NCBI GenBank assembly: GCA_965153355.1 | Contig: OZ231127.1 | Coordinates: forward strand, 92,566,001-92,630,000 | DNA length: 64,000 bases | Origin: Flaccisagitta enflata | Lineage: Eukaryota; Chaetognatha; Sagittoidea; Aphragmophora | Direction of reading: 5' to 3' | Shown: in pieces, positions 43,693 through 60,401 of the stretch | Numbering within the stretch: the stretch's first letter is position 1 | Layout: every line of letters starts with the position of its first letter | Program-made: the position numbers and the translations under genes | Notes under the pieces: generated by a model | Told to the model about the DNA's origin: nothing | What the model saw: only the letters and a program-made list of their open reading frames with translations | The model's database searches: none

Positions 43693-44011
43693 TCTCCCGT
43701 AGTCGTGGGCAAACAAAGACTCGTCTTCTTTTGCAGGAATTCTTGCAGCTGTGTTGGAAAAAGAAAAGAGCAAAAAAAAAAAAGAAAAAGAAAAAGAAAA
43801 AACAAAGACAGAAAAAAAAAAGGGGGGGGGGGGGGAAGGAATGGAAAAAACAAGAAGATGAGATTTGAGGAAACACAAGTATGGGTTGAGAATGGCACTT
43901 GGGTGATTCTGACAAAGAAATGTTGAAGAAAATGATTACAATGCTTTGATTTGGGACGAAGCTTGGAGTGAATAACACCAGTCGCACAATCATTGCACAA
44001 ATAACACTTCA

Positions 44012-44152
44012 AGTAAAACTATGAAAAGCGTACTTCTTGTTGACCCAGATACATGAAATTTGGACTGTGATAACCCACAGGTGTTATAACGATTCAGTTA
44101 AAATTTCATACAACTGCACTAACTAAAAGTATGCTTTTCATAGTTTTACTTT
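44012..44152. mobile_element. short palindromic MITE
   Basis: AAGTAAAACTATGAAAAGC at the left pairs with GCTTTTCATAGTTTTACTT at the right over about 25 bp. No ORF. Confidence 0.7.
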
Positions 44153-44293
44153 GCATTCGTTGCGTTGCTTGTGCAATAATTGTGCGACAGGTGTTAGTAA
44201 GCTGTATTCATGTGTCGCTGAGTTATTGCTCCGAGTGTTTGAATCGTCTCCTCTTTATTTCATATCGTGATTAATGAAAATAAATTGACCCAC

Positions 44294-44512
44294 CTTAAAT
44301 CTGTCATCAAGTTCCAAGAGTGCGCCAAGGGACCACATGAGGGCCACGATGAACAAGTTCTGAATGGGATCAGAGGTTGGTGATGAACTGCATCCTCCTC
44401 CTCCTCCTCCTCCTCCTCCTCCTCCTCCTCCTCCTCCTCCTCCTCCTCCTCCTCCGGTGCCGGCGGCTGCTGGAGTGGCCACAGCTGTCTCTTCTTTGGA
44501 TGGAAGAAGCCC
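44294..44512 (-). CDS. axonemal dynein heavy chain exon with poly-Gly insertion
   Basis: A 73-codon exon, phase 0 at both ends, with acceptor CATTTACAG and donor GTGGGT. It encodes GLLPSKEE, then about 21 consecutive Gly codons from a (TCC)n tract (44393-44455), then IQNLFIVALMWSLGALLEL and DDRFK. The LPSKEE and ALMWSLGALLEL motifs are characteristic of DNAH5/DNAH8-type outer-arm heavy chains, just before AAA3. The poly-Gly stretch sits in what is normally a short linker. Collinear with 17459-17596 on the same strand; the short intervening segment was not found. Confidence 0.75.
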
Positions 44513-44569
44513 CTGTAAATGTAGATGACGGATATGAATATTCGACTTGATTTGTGTCCGGACTTTTTT

Positions 44570-44725
44570 TGCGCACAAGGGCGAGATACACAGCTGCCTT
44601 GTACATGGCACATTTTGGCGCGAAAGGGCAACACACAGCTGCCTTGTACATGGCACATTTTTGCACACAAGGACGGTGCACAGCTGCCTTGTACATGGCA
44701 CATTTTTGCGCACAAGGGCGATAAA
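44570..44725 (+). repeat. ~53-bp minisatellite, three copies
   Basis: Three copies of a unit with ACAGCTGCCTTGTACATGGC followed by ACATTTT(G/T)GCGC and ACAAGGGCG variants. It lies in the intron immediately upstream of the dynein exon. Confidence 0.85.
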
Positions 44726-45539
44726 GTGTGCAAAATGCAAAAAGATGGCAAAAATTTCCCTTGTTCTTTCCCACTTTTTTTTTTCACTATGTACTATTTT
44801 GCGCATCTTGTATGTCAAAACATCGTTGACAGTTAGAGGAAAATTTCTCAGTAGGTTTTAAGAAAAAAACCGGTGACTGTATTGCTTTCTTCCGTTTTTG
44901 AGGCGGGTCGTGGGGAGAAATAATGATTGTCATGACATAGTAGTAAAGAAGGATAGCTTGGCAGGACGATTTCGAGTGGGTACTTATAGATAAGAGATTT
45001 GAGGTAGATAAGAAAGTGAAAAAAAATTTAGAAAGTATCAAAGTATCAGAGTATCAAAGTATCAAAGTATCAAGGAAAGTATATGCGATAAGCTGGAGCA
45101 AGTTAAGAGAAATGTTATGAAGTAGGAAAAGGGTAGTTAAATAAGAACAGATTAGGGGTAAGATTGTGTGTGGTATGGGAAAATATATGGAAGAAAGATG
45201 GAATTTTTTATGGGAAAAACCCATAAAAACAGCCAAAAATAATAGAATTTTACCCTTGTATCAGAGTATCAAGTAGCAAAAAATAGAGGGATAGACAATA
45301 AAAAGATAGTTAAATGAGACAGTAATAAGATAGAAAGTAGGTAAAATAAGCAAAAAGTAATAAGTAAAAAGTTAAAAGTTTAAAAATTGGCTTTAAAAGT
45401 AAAAAAAAAAAGGAAAATTAAGAAATGAAAAAGGCATTTAAAAAAAAAACAGTGAAGTTTTAGAAGCAAAAAGAGTCTTTTTAGGTCAGGAAATAGTAAT
45501 TTAATGATTTTTTTTTTTTTAAATTAAAAGATACAGTTT
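44726..45539. other. AT-rich region between host exon and viral genes
   Basis: No gene seen. Contains short tandem AGTATCAAAG 10-mers at 45033-45075, with related copies at 45258-45275 and in the ATPase intron at 45952-45975. The left end of the viral element probably lies here, but no terminal inverted repeat could be matched. Confidence 0.45.
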
Positions 45540-45563
45540 ATTTGTTAAAATTCAATTTTTTTG

Positions 45564-45572
45564 TATAAAAAG
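45564..45572 (+). promoter_or_regulatory. candidate TATA box for the ATPase-first gene block
   Basis: TATAAAAAG about 90 bp upstream of the ATPase start codon in an AT-rich leader. It is the best core-promoter match on this side. Base composition makes chance matches likely. Confidence 0.4.
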
Positions 45573-45655
45573 GAATGTTTCTTTGATTATTATTTTCAAT
45601 ATTCTTTTTCTGAAAAAGATTTTTTTTTAGTTTTTGAAAATTTTTTTTTTAAAAA

Positions 45656-46679
45656 ATGGCTAAACATGAAGAAGACGAAATTTTTGTGGAAGGAATGAAA
45701 TTTCCCGCTGGAACACTTGCACTGACATTTGGTCAAAGGTTGGTTTTAGTAAAAATTAGAAAAAAATTTTTAAGAAATTTTTTGGTTTAAAAAAAGATTA
45801 TGTTTGCATGAGATACTATATATTAGGTGTTTTAATTTTTGCTAAAACCACCCTTTAGTCAATCTGGAAAATCAACATTGATCACGTAAGTTTGTTCAAT
45901 TTAATTGAAACTTTAAGAAATATAAAAAAAAAATTTTTAAGAAAATCACAAGTATCAAAGTATCAAAGTAGCAAAATTTTTTTAAAATTTCAGGAAAATT
46001 TTGCTCGAAGCGCCGCTTCACTTCGAAGTGCCCATCACAAGATTGATTGTCATCAGTAGATATAAAGATGACAATATCAAATTATTGGAAGAGAAATATG
46101 GAAAGAAGGGTGTCTTTTTGCAGACAATACCCTTAGATCTTGAGTCATACTTAATTCCCGGGGCCTACTGCTTGGTGGATGATTTTGAAGATGTGCTGAC
46201 TAGTGATAAAGATGTCATTAAAATGATGCTTCGTGCAAGCTTCTTCTGGGTTCACCATCACCAGATTTTTTTAAATCTTGTGTTCCAGGTATTTATTTAA
46301 AAGCAGTTATTTTTTGTTAGTTTATGTGTATATATCATAATGTATTGTGCCTTAAAATTTTATTTGTTTTTCTTTATTTTTTTGTTGCCAGAGTTACAAC
46401 CTATTCTATGCGTCATCAAAGCTTCATCAAATAATTTATCAAGCAAATGCACTCATTCTTTTCCGTACCTCTAACTTGTTTGGTATGGTGAAAAAAGTGC
46501 TAAATAGTTACAACGTTACCTTGAAATCTGGTGATAGTTTGTATACAACTTTTAAAGATTACTGTTCCGGGAAAAAAAATCGTTACATTATTATTCTTGT
46601 TCACCCAAAATTAGATAGCCCTGTTGTAGCATCTTCCATTCTTTACAATGAAACTGAACCGTATATTGTCTTTACTTAG
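45656..46679 (+). CDS. viral genome-packaging ATPase (FtsK/HerA-A32 type), 4 exons
   Basis: Proposed exons 45656-45738, 45859-45885, 45994-46288 and 46392-46679 give 230 aa with matching phases and GT...AG borders. Exon 2 is only 27 nt and carries the end of a Walker A loop (QSGKST) whose first Gly comes from exon 1. Exon 3 has a Walker B-like YCLVDDFED after a hydrophobic strand. The protein would pump DNA into capsids, as the A32-like ATPases of Polintons do. The length fits the family (about 220-260 aa). The stop codon is immediately followed by the ATG of the next gene. The micro-exon through the P-loop is unusual for a viral ATPase. Confidence 0.8.
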
Positions 46680-47015
46680 ATGTCTATGTGCACAGATAAA
46701 AATTTGAAAAATTTAAAAAAAACCTACAAAAGTCGGAGGATTTTTAAAAAAGACCTGAATGATGACAATTTTTTGTTAATTTGCGAAATTTTAAAAAATT
46801 TGGGCTTGAAGCGTCTTAAAAAATGCATCTCAAAATCGTTGTTAAAAAAGAAAAAGAAACATGCAAAATTCATAAAAAAAATTCTTGATGAAACAAATTC
46901 AGTTGAAAAAAGGAAAGCAGTTTTCATCGAACTCAGTAAAAAATCATTCAAAAAGTGGATTTTTGACATGATTAAAGCATTTTATAAACGTTGTTTAAAT
47001 GTAATGATTGAGTAG
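46680..47015 (+). CDS. small basic protein of unknown function
   Basis: 111 aa, very Lys-rich (for example LKKKKKHAKFIKKI), predicted mostly helical, with no recognised domain. The ATG directly abuts the ATPase TAG, and its TAG is two bases from the next ATG. It could be a DNA-binding or minor virion protein, but that is guesswork from charge and position. Confidence 0.6.
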   Translation: MSMCTDKNLKNLKKTYKSRRIFKKDLNDDNFLLICEILKNLGLKRLKKCISKSLLKKKKKHAKFIKKILDETNSVEKRKAVFIELSKKSFKKWIFDMIKAFYKRCLNVMIE

Positions 47016-47017
47016 AA

Positions 47018-47968
47018 ATGGAATCATCATATACAAGTCATATTAAGGCATCACATTTGAAATCTTTGATTCAAGGTGAAGGTAACTGTGAGCAAAAACT
47101 TGAAAAAATATCTGATCTGGTGGGCTTGCCTTTTTCGAGTAATACTGAAAATACTGACAATACTGAAATTAAGTCAGTTGTTGCAGATGATGTTGAGAGA
47201 GAGAGGTTAGAAAAAAGAGAAGAATGTTTCAAAAGAATTTTGGAAGGACTGACTGGAAAATCTGAAAAGTTGGCAAGAGGTCTTCTTCAGAGAATTGAAA
47301 GCGCAGAAAATATTTCATTTGATTACACAACTTTGGAAATATCAATAAATGGTGTAAAAAAAAGCAATTCTAGCATTAGAAGTTTAGTTCATCGCATGGT
47401 AACCTCATCAAGTCCTCAACTGCCAATTTGTTTGGCAGAATTCATTAATGGATTGATTGAAAATAGGACGCCTTTGAACTATTACGTAAATTCTGATTGT
47501 TTGAACTTAAGATTATCTCTTATTTCGCTTAAACGATCAAAACAGTTAAGTGATAACCCAGAAGGAAATGGGGGCGACAGTGTAGGTAATGAAAGTGAGG
47601 TCCCACCTGCAGAAACAGTTCAAAATGAAGTTGCGAATGTGAGCAATCCAGATGCAAGTTTAGCCCCAACTGAAAGTAAGCCGATTCTCAAAAGAAGAAG
47701 AGAGGAAGAAGAGGAAGGAGAAGAAGAAGAAGGTAACAGTGGAAGCAGAAAAAAAGCGAAAGTGAGTGAAGAAACTGCTCCTAATTTTGATGGTAAAGTA
47801 AATAGGAAAAGAGCAAGAGAAGTTGAAGAAGAAGAAGAAGTTGAAGAGAAGTCAAGTAAAAAGGCCAAAAAAGGTGCTGAAAAAAAAGTGAAGTTCCAAA
47901 GAGAAGGAACAAGAAAGTCAAAAAGAGTACAGTTGAAGTCGGATATTGCCAAGGATTGGGTTAGTTAA
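47018..47968 (+). CDS. Polinton-type conserved protein with acidic/basic tail
   Basis: 316 aa. The part around residues 90-155 has the pattern ISFDYTTLEISINGVKK, then SNSSIRSLVHRM, then PICLAEFINGLIENRTPLN. I recognise this as a recurring short domain of Polinton/adintovirus proteins of unassigned role. Residues 180-316 are low complexity: a Glu-run/Lys tail with nuclear-localisation-like KRRREEEEE and SRKKAKVS. It is packed between the basic ORF and the integrase with a 7-bp gap after it. The function is not known to me. Confidence 0.65.
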   Translation: MESSYTSHIKASHLKSLIQGEGNCEQKLEKISDLVGLPFSSNTENTDNTEIKSVVADDVERERLEKREECFKRILEGLTGKSEKLARGLLQRIESAENISFDYTTLEISINGVKKSNSSIRSLVHRMVTSSSPQLPICLAEFINGLIENRTPLNYYVNSDCLNLRLSLISLKRSKQLSDNPEGNGGDSVGNESEVPPAETVQNEVANVSNPDASLAPTESKPILKRRREEEEEGEEEEGNSGSRKKAKVSEETAPNFDGKVNRKRAREVEEEEEVEEKSSKKAKKGAEKKVKFQREGTRKSKRVQLKSDIAKDWVS

Positions 47969-47975
47969 GACAGAA

Positions 47976-49130
47976 ATGGAAAAGTTGAGCAGATTATGGA
48001 GTGATTCCTCATCAATGATTTACCATAATAAGAATGTTCGTTACATAGATGAGTTCTGTAAGCAGAATGGAATAAATGTGACAGTGAAGGATATAAAACG
48101 ATTTCTTGAAAAAAGTGAAAGTGGAAACCTAAAATATGAAAAAGTAAACAATAAAAGAATTTCAGAGGAAAATAAGGGATTTACAACAAGAGGAAGGTTT
48201 TTTTCGCAGCTTCATGCGGACACAATACATCTGAGTCGTAAAATGAGCTATTCTACCAATCTAAAATATATACTGTTAGTGACATGTCAGCTGACAAGAT
48301 ATGTTTTAGTTGAAGGACTGTTTGACCTAAAATTCAAGTCCATGGAAAAGGCATTTATAAGCATTTTTGAGCGAATTAAGAAGATATACCCTAACTTCTC
48401 ATCATTTGTTGTACTGGCGGACGGGGGAGGAGAAATGTCCTCAGGAAGACTGAGCAGACTAGTGAGTAGCTATAAGGGAAGGATGAATATTATAGCCACA
48501 AGACCTTATCGTGGTACAAAGGGTTCAGGAGTGGCAGAACGTCAAGTCAGAAATTTCAGAATGGCTCTGCAAATACAGGTAGCAGAAAATAAAGGAATTC
48601 CTTTCAAAAAGATGCTCTCAAATGCCGAGAAAAGTCTGAACAGAAAAAAATCTTCGGCATTGGGCCAAAGTCCAGAAGATGCTTTAACAGCTAGGCCACA
48701 AGACCTTGTAATGCTATCAAGATCAAAGATGATTAAAAGAAGACCATATTTACAAAAGGCACTCATGGATAAGCAACAATTACCTATTGGCACTATTGTC
48801 AGGATACATATGATGGTTCAAAAACGATTCGCTGCGGAAGTTAAAGAGTCCTATTCAGACCAACGTCTGAGTCCATTTTTCGTGATCACCAACTATGATA
48901 GAAGTCGGGAGATAGTATACTACATTTTGAGTGATATATTTTTGTTTGAAAGGTTGCCTGGGACCTTTTCTAATGCTGAATTAGACGTGTCTCATATTGA
49001 TTTATTTGAAGCTATTGCTAAAGAAGAGAGACGTATCAAGCAGATTATCAGTTATAATGGCGACATGGTTATTTATAAATCCTATTACAAAGATTATCAA
49101 TTTATTGCCAATAGAAAAATTCTTGAATGA
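47976..49130 (+). CDS. retroviral-type (rve) integrase of Polinton kind
   Basis: 384 aa from the ATG at 47976; the open frame upstream lacks an ATG. RNase-H-fold core with the acidic triad visible: D82 in QLHADTIHL, D149 in VVLADGGGEM and E188 in GSGVAERQVRN, with a second-to-third spacing of 38 residues. It would insert the linear viral DNA into host chromosomes. No clear HHCC zinc finger or chromodomain is seen. The C-terminal 170 residues include a PIGTIVRIHM strand, typical of an SH3-like DNA-binding end. The catalytic residues look intact. Confidence 0.88.
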   Translation: MEKLSRLWSDSSSMIYHNKNVRYIDEFCKQNGINVTVKDIKRFLEKSESGNLKYEKVNNKRISEENKGFTTRGRFFSQLHADTIHLSRKMSYSTNLKYILLVTCQLTRYVLVEGLFDLKFKSMEKAFISIFERIKKIYPNFSSFVVLADGGGEMSSGRLSRLVSSYKGRMNIIATRPYRGTKGSGVAERQVRNFRMALQIQVAENKGIPFKKMLSNAEKSLNRKKSSALGQSPEDALTARPQDLVMLSRSKMIKRRPYLQKALMDKQQLPIGTIVRIHMMVQKRFAAEVKESYSDQRLSPFFVITNYDRSREIVYYILSDIFLFERLPGTFSNAELDVSHIDLFEAIAKEERRIKQIISYNGDMVIYKSYYKDYQFIANRKILE

Positions 49131-49151
49131 ATTCTTTTTTCACAGAAAAAA

Positions 49152-50027
49152 ATGGAATTTTACGCTGAATCCATTAAATACGAACTTCAGTTACGCACAA
49201 ATATGCGACAGTGTCAGTATATGGGTTCTGGAAGATTTGAATTCAACTTGGATTATGTTGAATTTCGAAATGAACATAAGTTTCAGGTTGCCCTGAAAAA
49301 TTTGGAAGTGCCTAAGCTTAGAAAGAAAATGAGATTTGAATGCTACATCGGGAAGTTTTATGAAGCATTCATAAAAGATAAAATGATGAAAACATTTGAC
49401 ATCGAGTTTGAAAGCTATGAAGAATTGGCCGACTTACTGGATATTAAGCTGAATCAAACTTTCACTTTGAATGCGAACATATGTCTCAACTTTGAAAGCA
49501 GTCACGATAAACATATTTGTGATTCTAGTGAAACTTTAAGAAATGCCAAGAAAGTTAGTGTGGTGTATAGAAATGACCGGTTTTTTTTATATATAGCTTC
49601 AAATGTTGTAGTTTATATGAGTCATGAATTGGCATTGTGTTTGGGACTACACAGTGAATTAGATGGTAGAGACGTGAATGAAGTAACTGGAGGTTATGTC
49701 TGTTTGAAAAAACCTTGTTACGTTTCAAGTAAAAAAACGTTTTTTCTGCACAAAACTGAAAGTAGGATAAACGTAGTTTTGCATGATAGCATCAGTCAAC
49801 AAGTGGTATTGACCAGTGGAGAGTCATGGCCCATTTTGTTTTCTGGTTGTGTTAAGGGAGATTTAGTTGGTGAAATGGATAAGATTATGTGCATAAAAAA
49901 GATGACAACAAGAAGTAATAATCAATTTTGTATTGGATTTTATGATGGCAACATGGAACCATTTAGGTGCAATAATGACCTCGCTGAAAATCCATTTTCA
50001 TTTACTCTTGTTTTTCTTTTAAGATAA
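49152..50027 (+). CDS. penton-like minor capsid protein
   Basis: 291 aa in one exon. It follows the layout of the Polinton single-jelly-roll minor capsid family: an N-terminal strand ending in FQVALKNLEVP, a helix YEELADLLD, the hallmark MSHELALCLGLH, and a C-terminal FTLVFLLR strand. It would sit at capsid vertices. The start is preceded by TTTTTTCACAG plus six A, an acceptor-like site. Its neighbours (integrase before, core and capsid genes after) support the role. Assignment is by pattern only. Confidence 0.7.
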   Translation: MEFYAESIKYELQLRTNMRQCQYMGSGRFEFNLDYVEFRNEHKFQVALKNLEVPKLRKKMRFECYIGKFYEAFIKDKMMKTFDIEFESYEELADLLDIKLNQTFTLNANICLNFESSHDKHICDSSETLRNAKKVSVVYRNDRFFLYIASNVVVYMSHELALCLGLHSELDGRDVNEVTGGYVCLKKPCYVSSKKTFFLHKTESRINVVLHDSISQQVVLTSGESWPILFSGCVKGDLVGEMDKIMCIKKMTTRSNNQFCIGFYDGNMEPFRCNNDLAENPFSFTLVFLLR

Positions 50028-50066
50028 TTGTCTTAATTCTTTTTTTTTTTTTTTTCAGAAAAAAAA

Positions 50067-50504
50067 ATGAATGTTAATTTGCCCGAAAAGTTGCTTGAGG
50101 ACCTTGATGGTCAGTTCAGCGGCGCAATGGAACCCTACAGCTTCAAACCAAGCGAAATTAAAGAGGTGGAAAGAGATTACAAAGCAGTCGCAATGAAGGA
50201 AAAAAAGGGTAAAAAAAAAGGAGCAAGTGCAGCTGGAAAAAAGAAAAAACAGCAAGTGAAAAAAAAACAAAAGAAGAAGGAGGAGCCTCCCAACAAGAAG
50301 AAAAAGAAGGATGAAAAAGAAAAAGAAAAAAAAAAGAAAAAACTCCAAAAAAAAAGAACTCAAAAAGTAGTAGTTCCAGTTCTAGTGATGTTTCTTCTTC
50401 TGAGTCAATTTGTAGTTCATCTTCTTTGTCTACTGATGATAGTTCAGAGGATGACTCTGATTGATGATTCATGTAATATATTTATAATATTTGTACATAT
50501 TTAG
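50067..50504 (+). CDS. Lys-rich protein with frameshifted Ser/Asp-rich tail
   Basis: 145 aa as read. Residues 1-45 are ordinary, then there is a dense Lys stretch (KKKKQQVKKKQKKKEEPP). After a run of nine A (50347-50355) the reading frame turns into hydrophobic, unlikely protein. The -1 frame instead encodes a Ser/Asp/Glu-rich acidic tail ending at a TGA at 50461-50463. Either one base is missing, or ribosomes slip back at the AAAAAAA-G site. It may be a DNA-condensing or scaffold protein. The start is preceded by poly-T-CAG and A8. Confidence 0.6.
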   Translation: MNVNLPEKLLEDLDGQFSGAMEPYSFKPSEIKEVERDYKAVAMKEKKGKKKGASAAGKKKKQQVKKKQKKKEEPPNKKKKKDEKEKEKKKKKLQKKRTQKVVVPVLVMFLLLSQFVVHLLCLLMIVQRMTLIDDSCNIFIIFVHI

Positions 50505-50537
50505 GTGCTTTAATGTGAAAAAAAAGCGATTTCAAAA

Positions 50538-51602
50538 ATGGAGATGAACTTTTATAACCAGTCATACTTTGGGAATAACTTGATTTCCGATTTAAAAGAA
50601 TTGAGACAAGAAGCTGATCAAATGGTTGAAGTACAAAAGGAAAAAGCAAAAAATGAATTTGGCAAGGGTAGAAATAAAGCGGATGATTTGCTGTGGAGCA
50701 GTAGTGATCTGGAGCACAACGATCCTGCTCCTGAGGGTAGCAAATGGGATCCGAGCCATTTGGCCACTTCGGAAGAAGGAGGAATGGAGCAAGGCATGTT
50801 GGCCCGGGAAGAAGGTGGCAATGGAGTGGAGCAAGGTATGATGGAGTCGGAAGAGGGCAACGCAATGGAGCGAGCCATTTTGTCGCGTGCAGATGGCATT
50901 GTAGTGGAGCAAGGTGATACGGCGCGGGCAGAAGTTGGCAATGGAGTGGAGCAAGGGAATTTGGCGCTGGAATATGCCAATGCGATGGAGCGAGGCAACT
51001 TGGCGCGGGCAGATGCTAATGCAATGGAGCATGGAAAATTGGCGCGGGAAGAAGGTGGAAATGAGCAGAGTAACTTGGAGAGGCAAGAGGTTAATGCGAT
51101 GGAGCAGGGCAATTTGCCGCGGGCAGATGCCTATGGCATGGAGCAGGGCGATTTGGCTCAGGCAGAAGGTGGCAATGGAGTGGAGCAAAGTGGATCGGAA
51201 GATTCAGATGGAGAAGCTACTGTAACTGTTGATTATGAGGTGATGGACACTATCGAGTTGAGTAGGAGAGTTAGGATTATGGAGCAGTGCTTCGACATGC
51301 TGGAGCTGAGACTTTCAAAATATGAAGATTCAGTGCAGCTAAGAATGAGAGCTCCGTCGTCGAAGAGAAAGATAACAAAGGATGTGATGCTTGGCAGCAT
51401 GAAATCTGCCATCCAAGATTTGGCTTCCAAGAACTACGGAATTTCTCGTAATCAAATGAGGAAATATGTGGCAGACAATCTGGATATTGATCTTAGTAGG
51501 AATTCCTACTATTCAAAGAAATTCTGTCTCATGATTAAGAAGGGTATCGAAGACCAAATGTTTTGCTTTGATTCTTGTCATGGATTGTATACATTGCCTT
51601 AG
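50538..51602 (+). CDS. repeat protein with linker-histone H1/H5-like C-terminus
   Basis: 354 aa. Residues about 70-225 are some ten degenerate 14-15-residue repeats around MEQGNLAREEGGNG, encoded by 42-45-bp DNA repeats. A short helix (LSRRVRIMEQCFDMLEL) follows. The last about 75 residues match the winged-helix H15 pattern: MKSAIQDLASKNYGISRNQM, KYV, DNLDID, then KKGIEDQMF and a final GLYTLP. In cells that fold binds linker DNA at nucleosomes. Here it may bind viral DNA in the virion or on chromatin. It lies between capsid genes. Confidence 0.7.
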   Translation: MEMNFYNQSYFGNNLISDLKELRQEADQMVEVQKEKAKNEFGKGRNKADDLLWSSSDLEHNDPAPEGSKWDPSHLATSEEGGMEQGMLAREEGGNGVEQGMMESEEGNAMERAILSRADGIVVEQGDTARAEVGNGVEQGNLALEYANAMERGNLARADANAMEHGKLAREEGGNEQSNLERQEVNAMEQGNLPRADAYGMEQGDLAQAEGGNGVEQSGSEDSDGEATVTVDYEVMDTIELSRRVRIMEQCFDMLELRLSKYEDSVQLRMRAPSSKRKITKDVMLGSMKSAIQDLASKNYGISRNQMRKYVADNLDIDLSRNSYYSKKFCLMIKKGIEDQMFCFDSCHGLYTLP

Positions 51603-51654
51603 AGTGATAAAAAATTTCGCTATGATTTGGAACTGTGGTGACGTATTTGTGATG

Positions 51655-51661
51655 TATATAT
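51655..51661 (+). promoter_or_regulatory. TATA-like element upstream of major capsid gene
   Basis: TATATAT about 40 bp before the capsid ATG, followed by a T8-GGAAATAG acceptor-like stretch. It could serve a late transcript. Weak evidence in AT-rich DNA. Confidence 0.3.
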
Positions 51662-51697
51662 GAACTTTTTTTGGAAATAGGGAGAAAAATTGACAAA

Positions 51698-54405
<2,708 letters not shown>

Positions 54406-54741
54406 AAAAGATGAAGACATCCACATTACCACATATGACTCTGCCTTTTTGTTACGCCATTTCATGCCCTTTTCTATCGTCACCATGAATTTGCTGAACA
54501 TGGTGAAAAAAGAAAAATGCAAACAATGGTTTTTTAGCAGTTCAAAATCGAATAAGGAGTAATGAATCATCGAAGGGTGAAATCCATATAGGGTAGGGTG
54601 TGGTGGGGTGGGTTGGGTTGTGGTCTTATTTGGGCATTTCGCATGATTTACTGTTGATATATGTAAAAGATACTTGGCTACAAGTTTTTGCACGCAATTT
54701 TTTTTTTTAGAAACCAGATATAACAAGCTTTAAAAAGAAAC

Positions 54742-54942
54742 ATGGCAAAAAGGAGAAAAACACGTAGAAAGAGGTTATCTCGAGACTCTATGGGGCGATT
54801 TAGGGCCGGATCATCGCATTTTACTCGTTTGCGGCGTGTTAAAAGGAAAATTGGTCGCAAAAGAAGGAAAAGACGAGGGCGAAGAAGAAGGAAGAAGAGG
54901 TCTGGAAAAAATAGAGTGCTTGAGTTTTATGGGTGCCACTGA
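54742..54942 (+). CDS. small Arg/Lys-rich core-like protein
   Basis: 66 aa, about half Arg or Lys, starting MAKRRKTRRKRLSRDSMGRF and containing GRKRRKRRGRRRRKKR. Size, charge and place after the capsid gene agree with the adenovirus core protein X (mu)-like proteins described for adintoviruses, which condense packaged DNA. An acceptor-like T11-AG lies about 30 bp upstream. Low complexity limits certainty. Confidence 0.65.
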   Translation: MAKRRKTRRKRLSRDSMGRFRAGSSHFTRLRRVKRKIGRKRRKRRGRRRRKKRSGKNRVLEFYGCH

Positions 54943-55018
54943 CAAAGGGAAAACTATGACTAAGTATTGATGAATATTGCAGGCGAATTTTCGGTGACAC
55001 GAATTACTTAACCGTGGT

Positions 55019-59908
<4,890 letters not shown>

Positions 59909-60401
59909 TTTTGAATTTTTTTTTTTTGACAGAAATGAGTGTTTTTTTTTTAACTTTTTTGCTGACGCATTTTACGAGAAGTGTTTTTTGAATTGTCCTT
60001 TTTTTTTTTTTTTTTGAGAGACATGGTGACGGTGGTATATGAAGTGTTTTAAAGAGAATGAGGCAATGAGGCCAAAGTGGCCTCAGTAAACGGTTTCTTC
60101 TTCCTGAGAATGGGATAATAGATAGTTTGATTAGTGAAGTAATTGAGATAACTGATTGCCGCCAATATTCACACTGAGTCAACCATACACAGGGTGTGTT
60201 TGGTAAAATGAAATAAGGAAGAATGTATAAAATTTAGAATTTAGACAACGACGCTTAAAAGAATGAATGTATATATAGGCAACGGAACAAAAAGGTAAAA
60301 AATGTGTGGAATGATAAAGGGATTAATAAACCTTTTTGTCACATGGCCTTTCTAATCACCAAATCCCAGGAGTAATAAAGGCAAAAAGCAAATGTGGTGG
60401 A
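59909..60401. other. spacer upstream of PolB, no convincing gene
   Basis: On the - strand a 95-codon frame (59895-60182) lacks an ATG start and is Lys-rich from T-runs, so it is not called. A TATATATA word at 60269-60276, read on the - strand, could be a core promoter for PolB, about 360 bp from its start. Confidence 0.4.
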
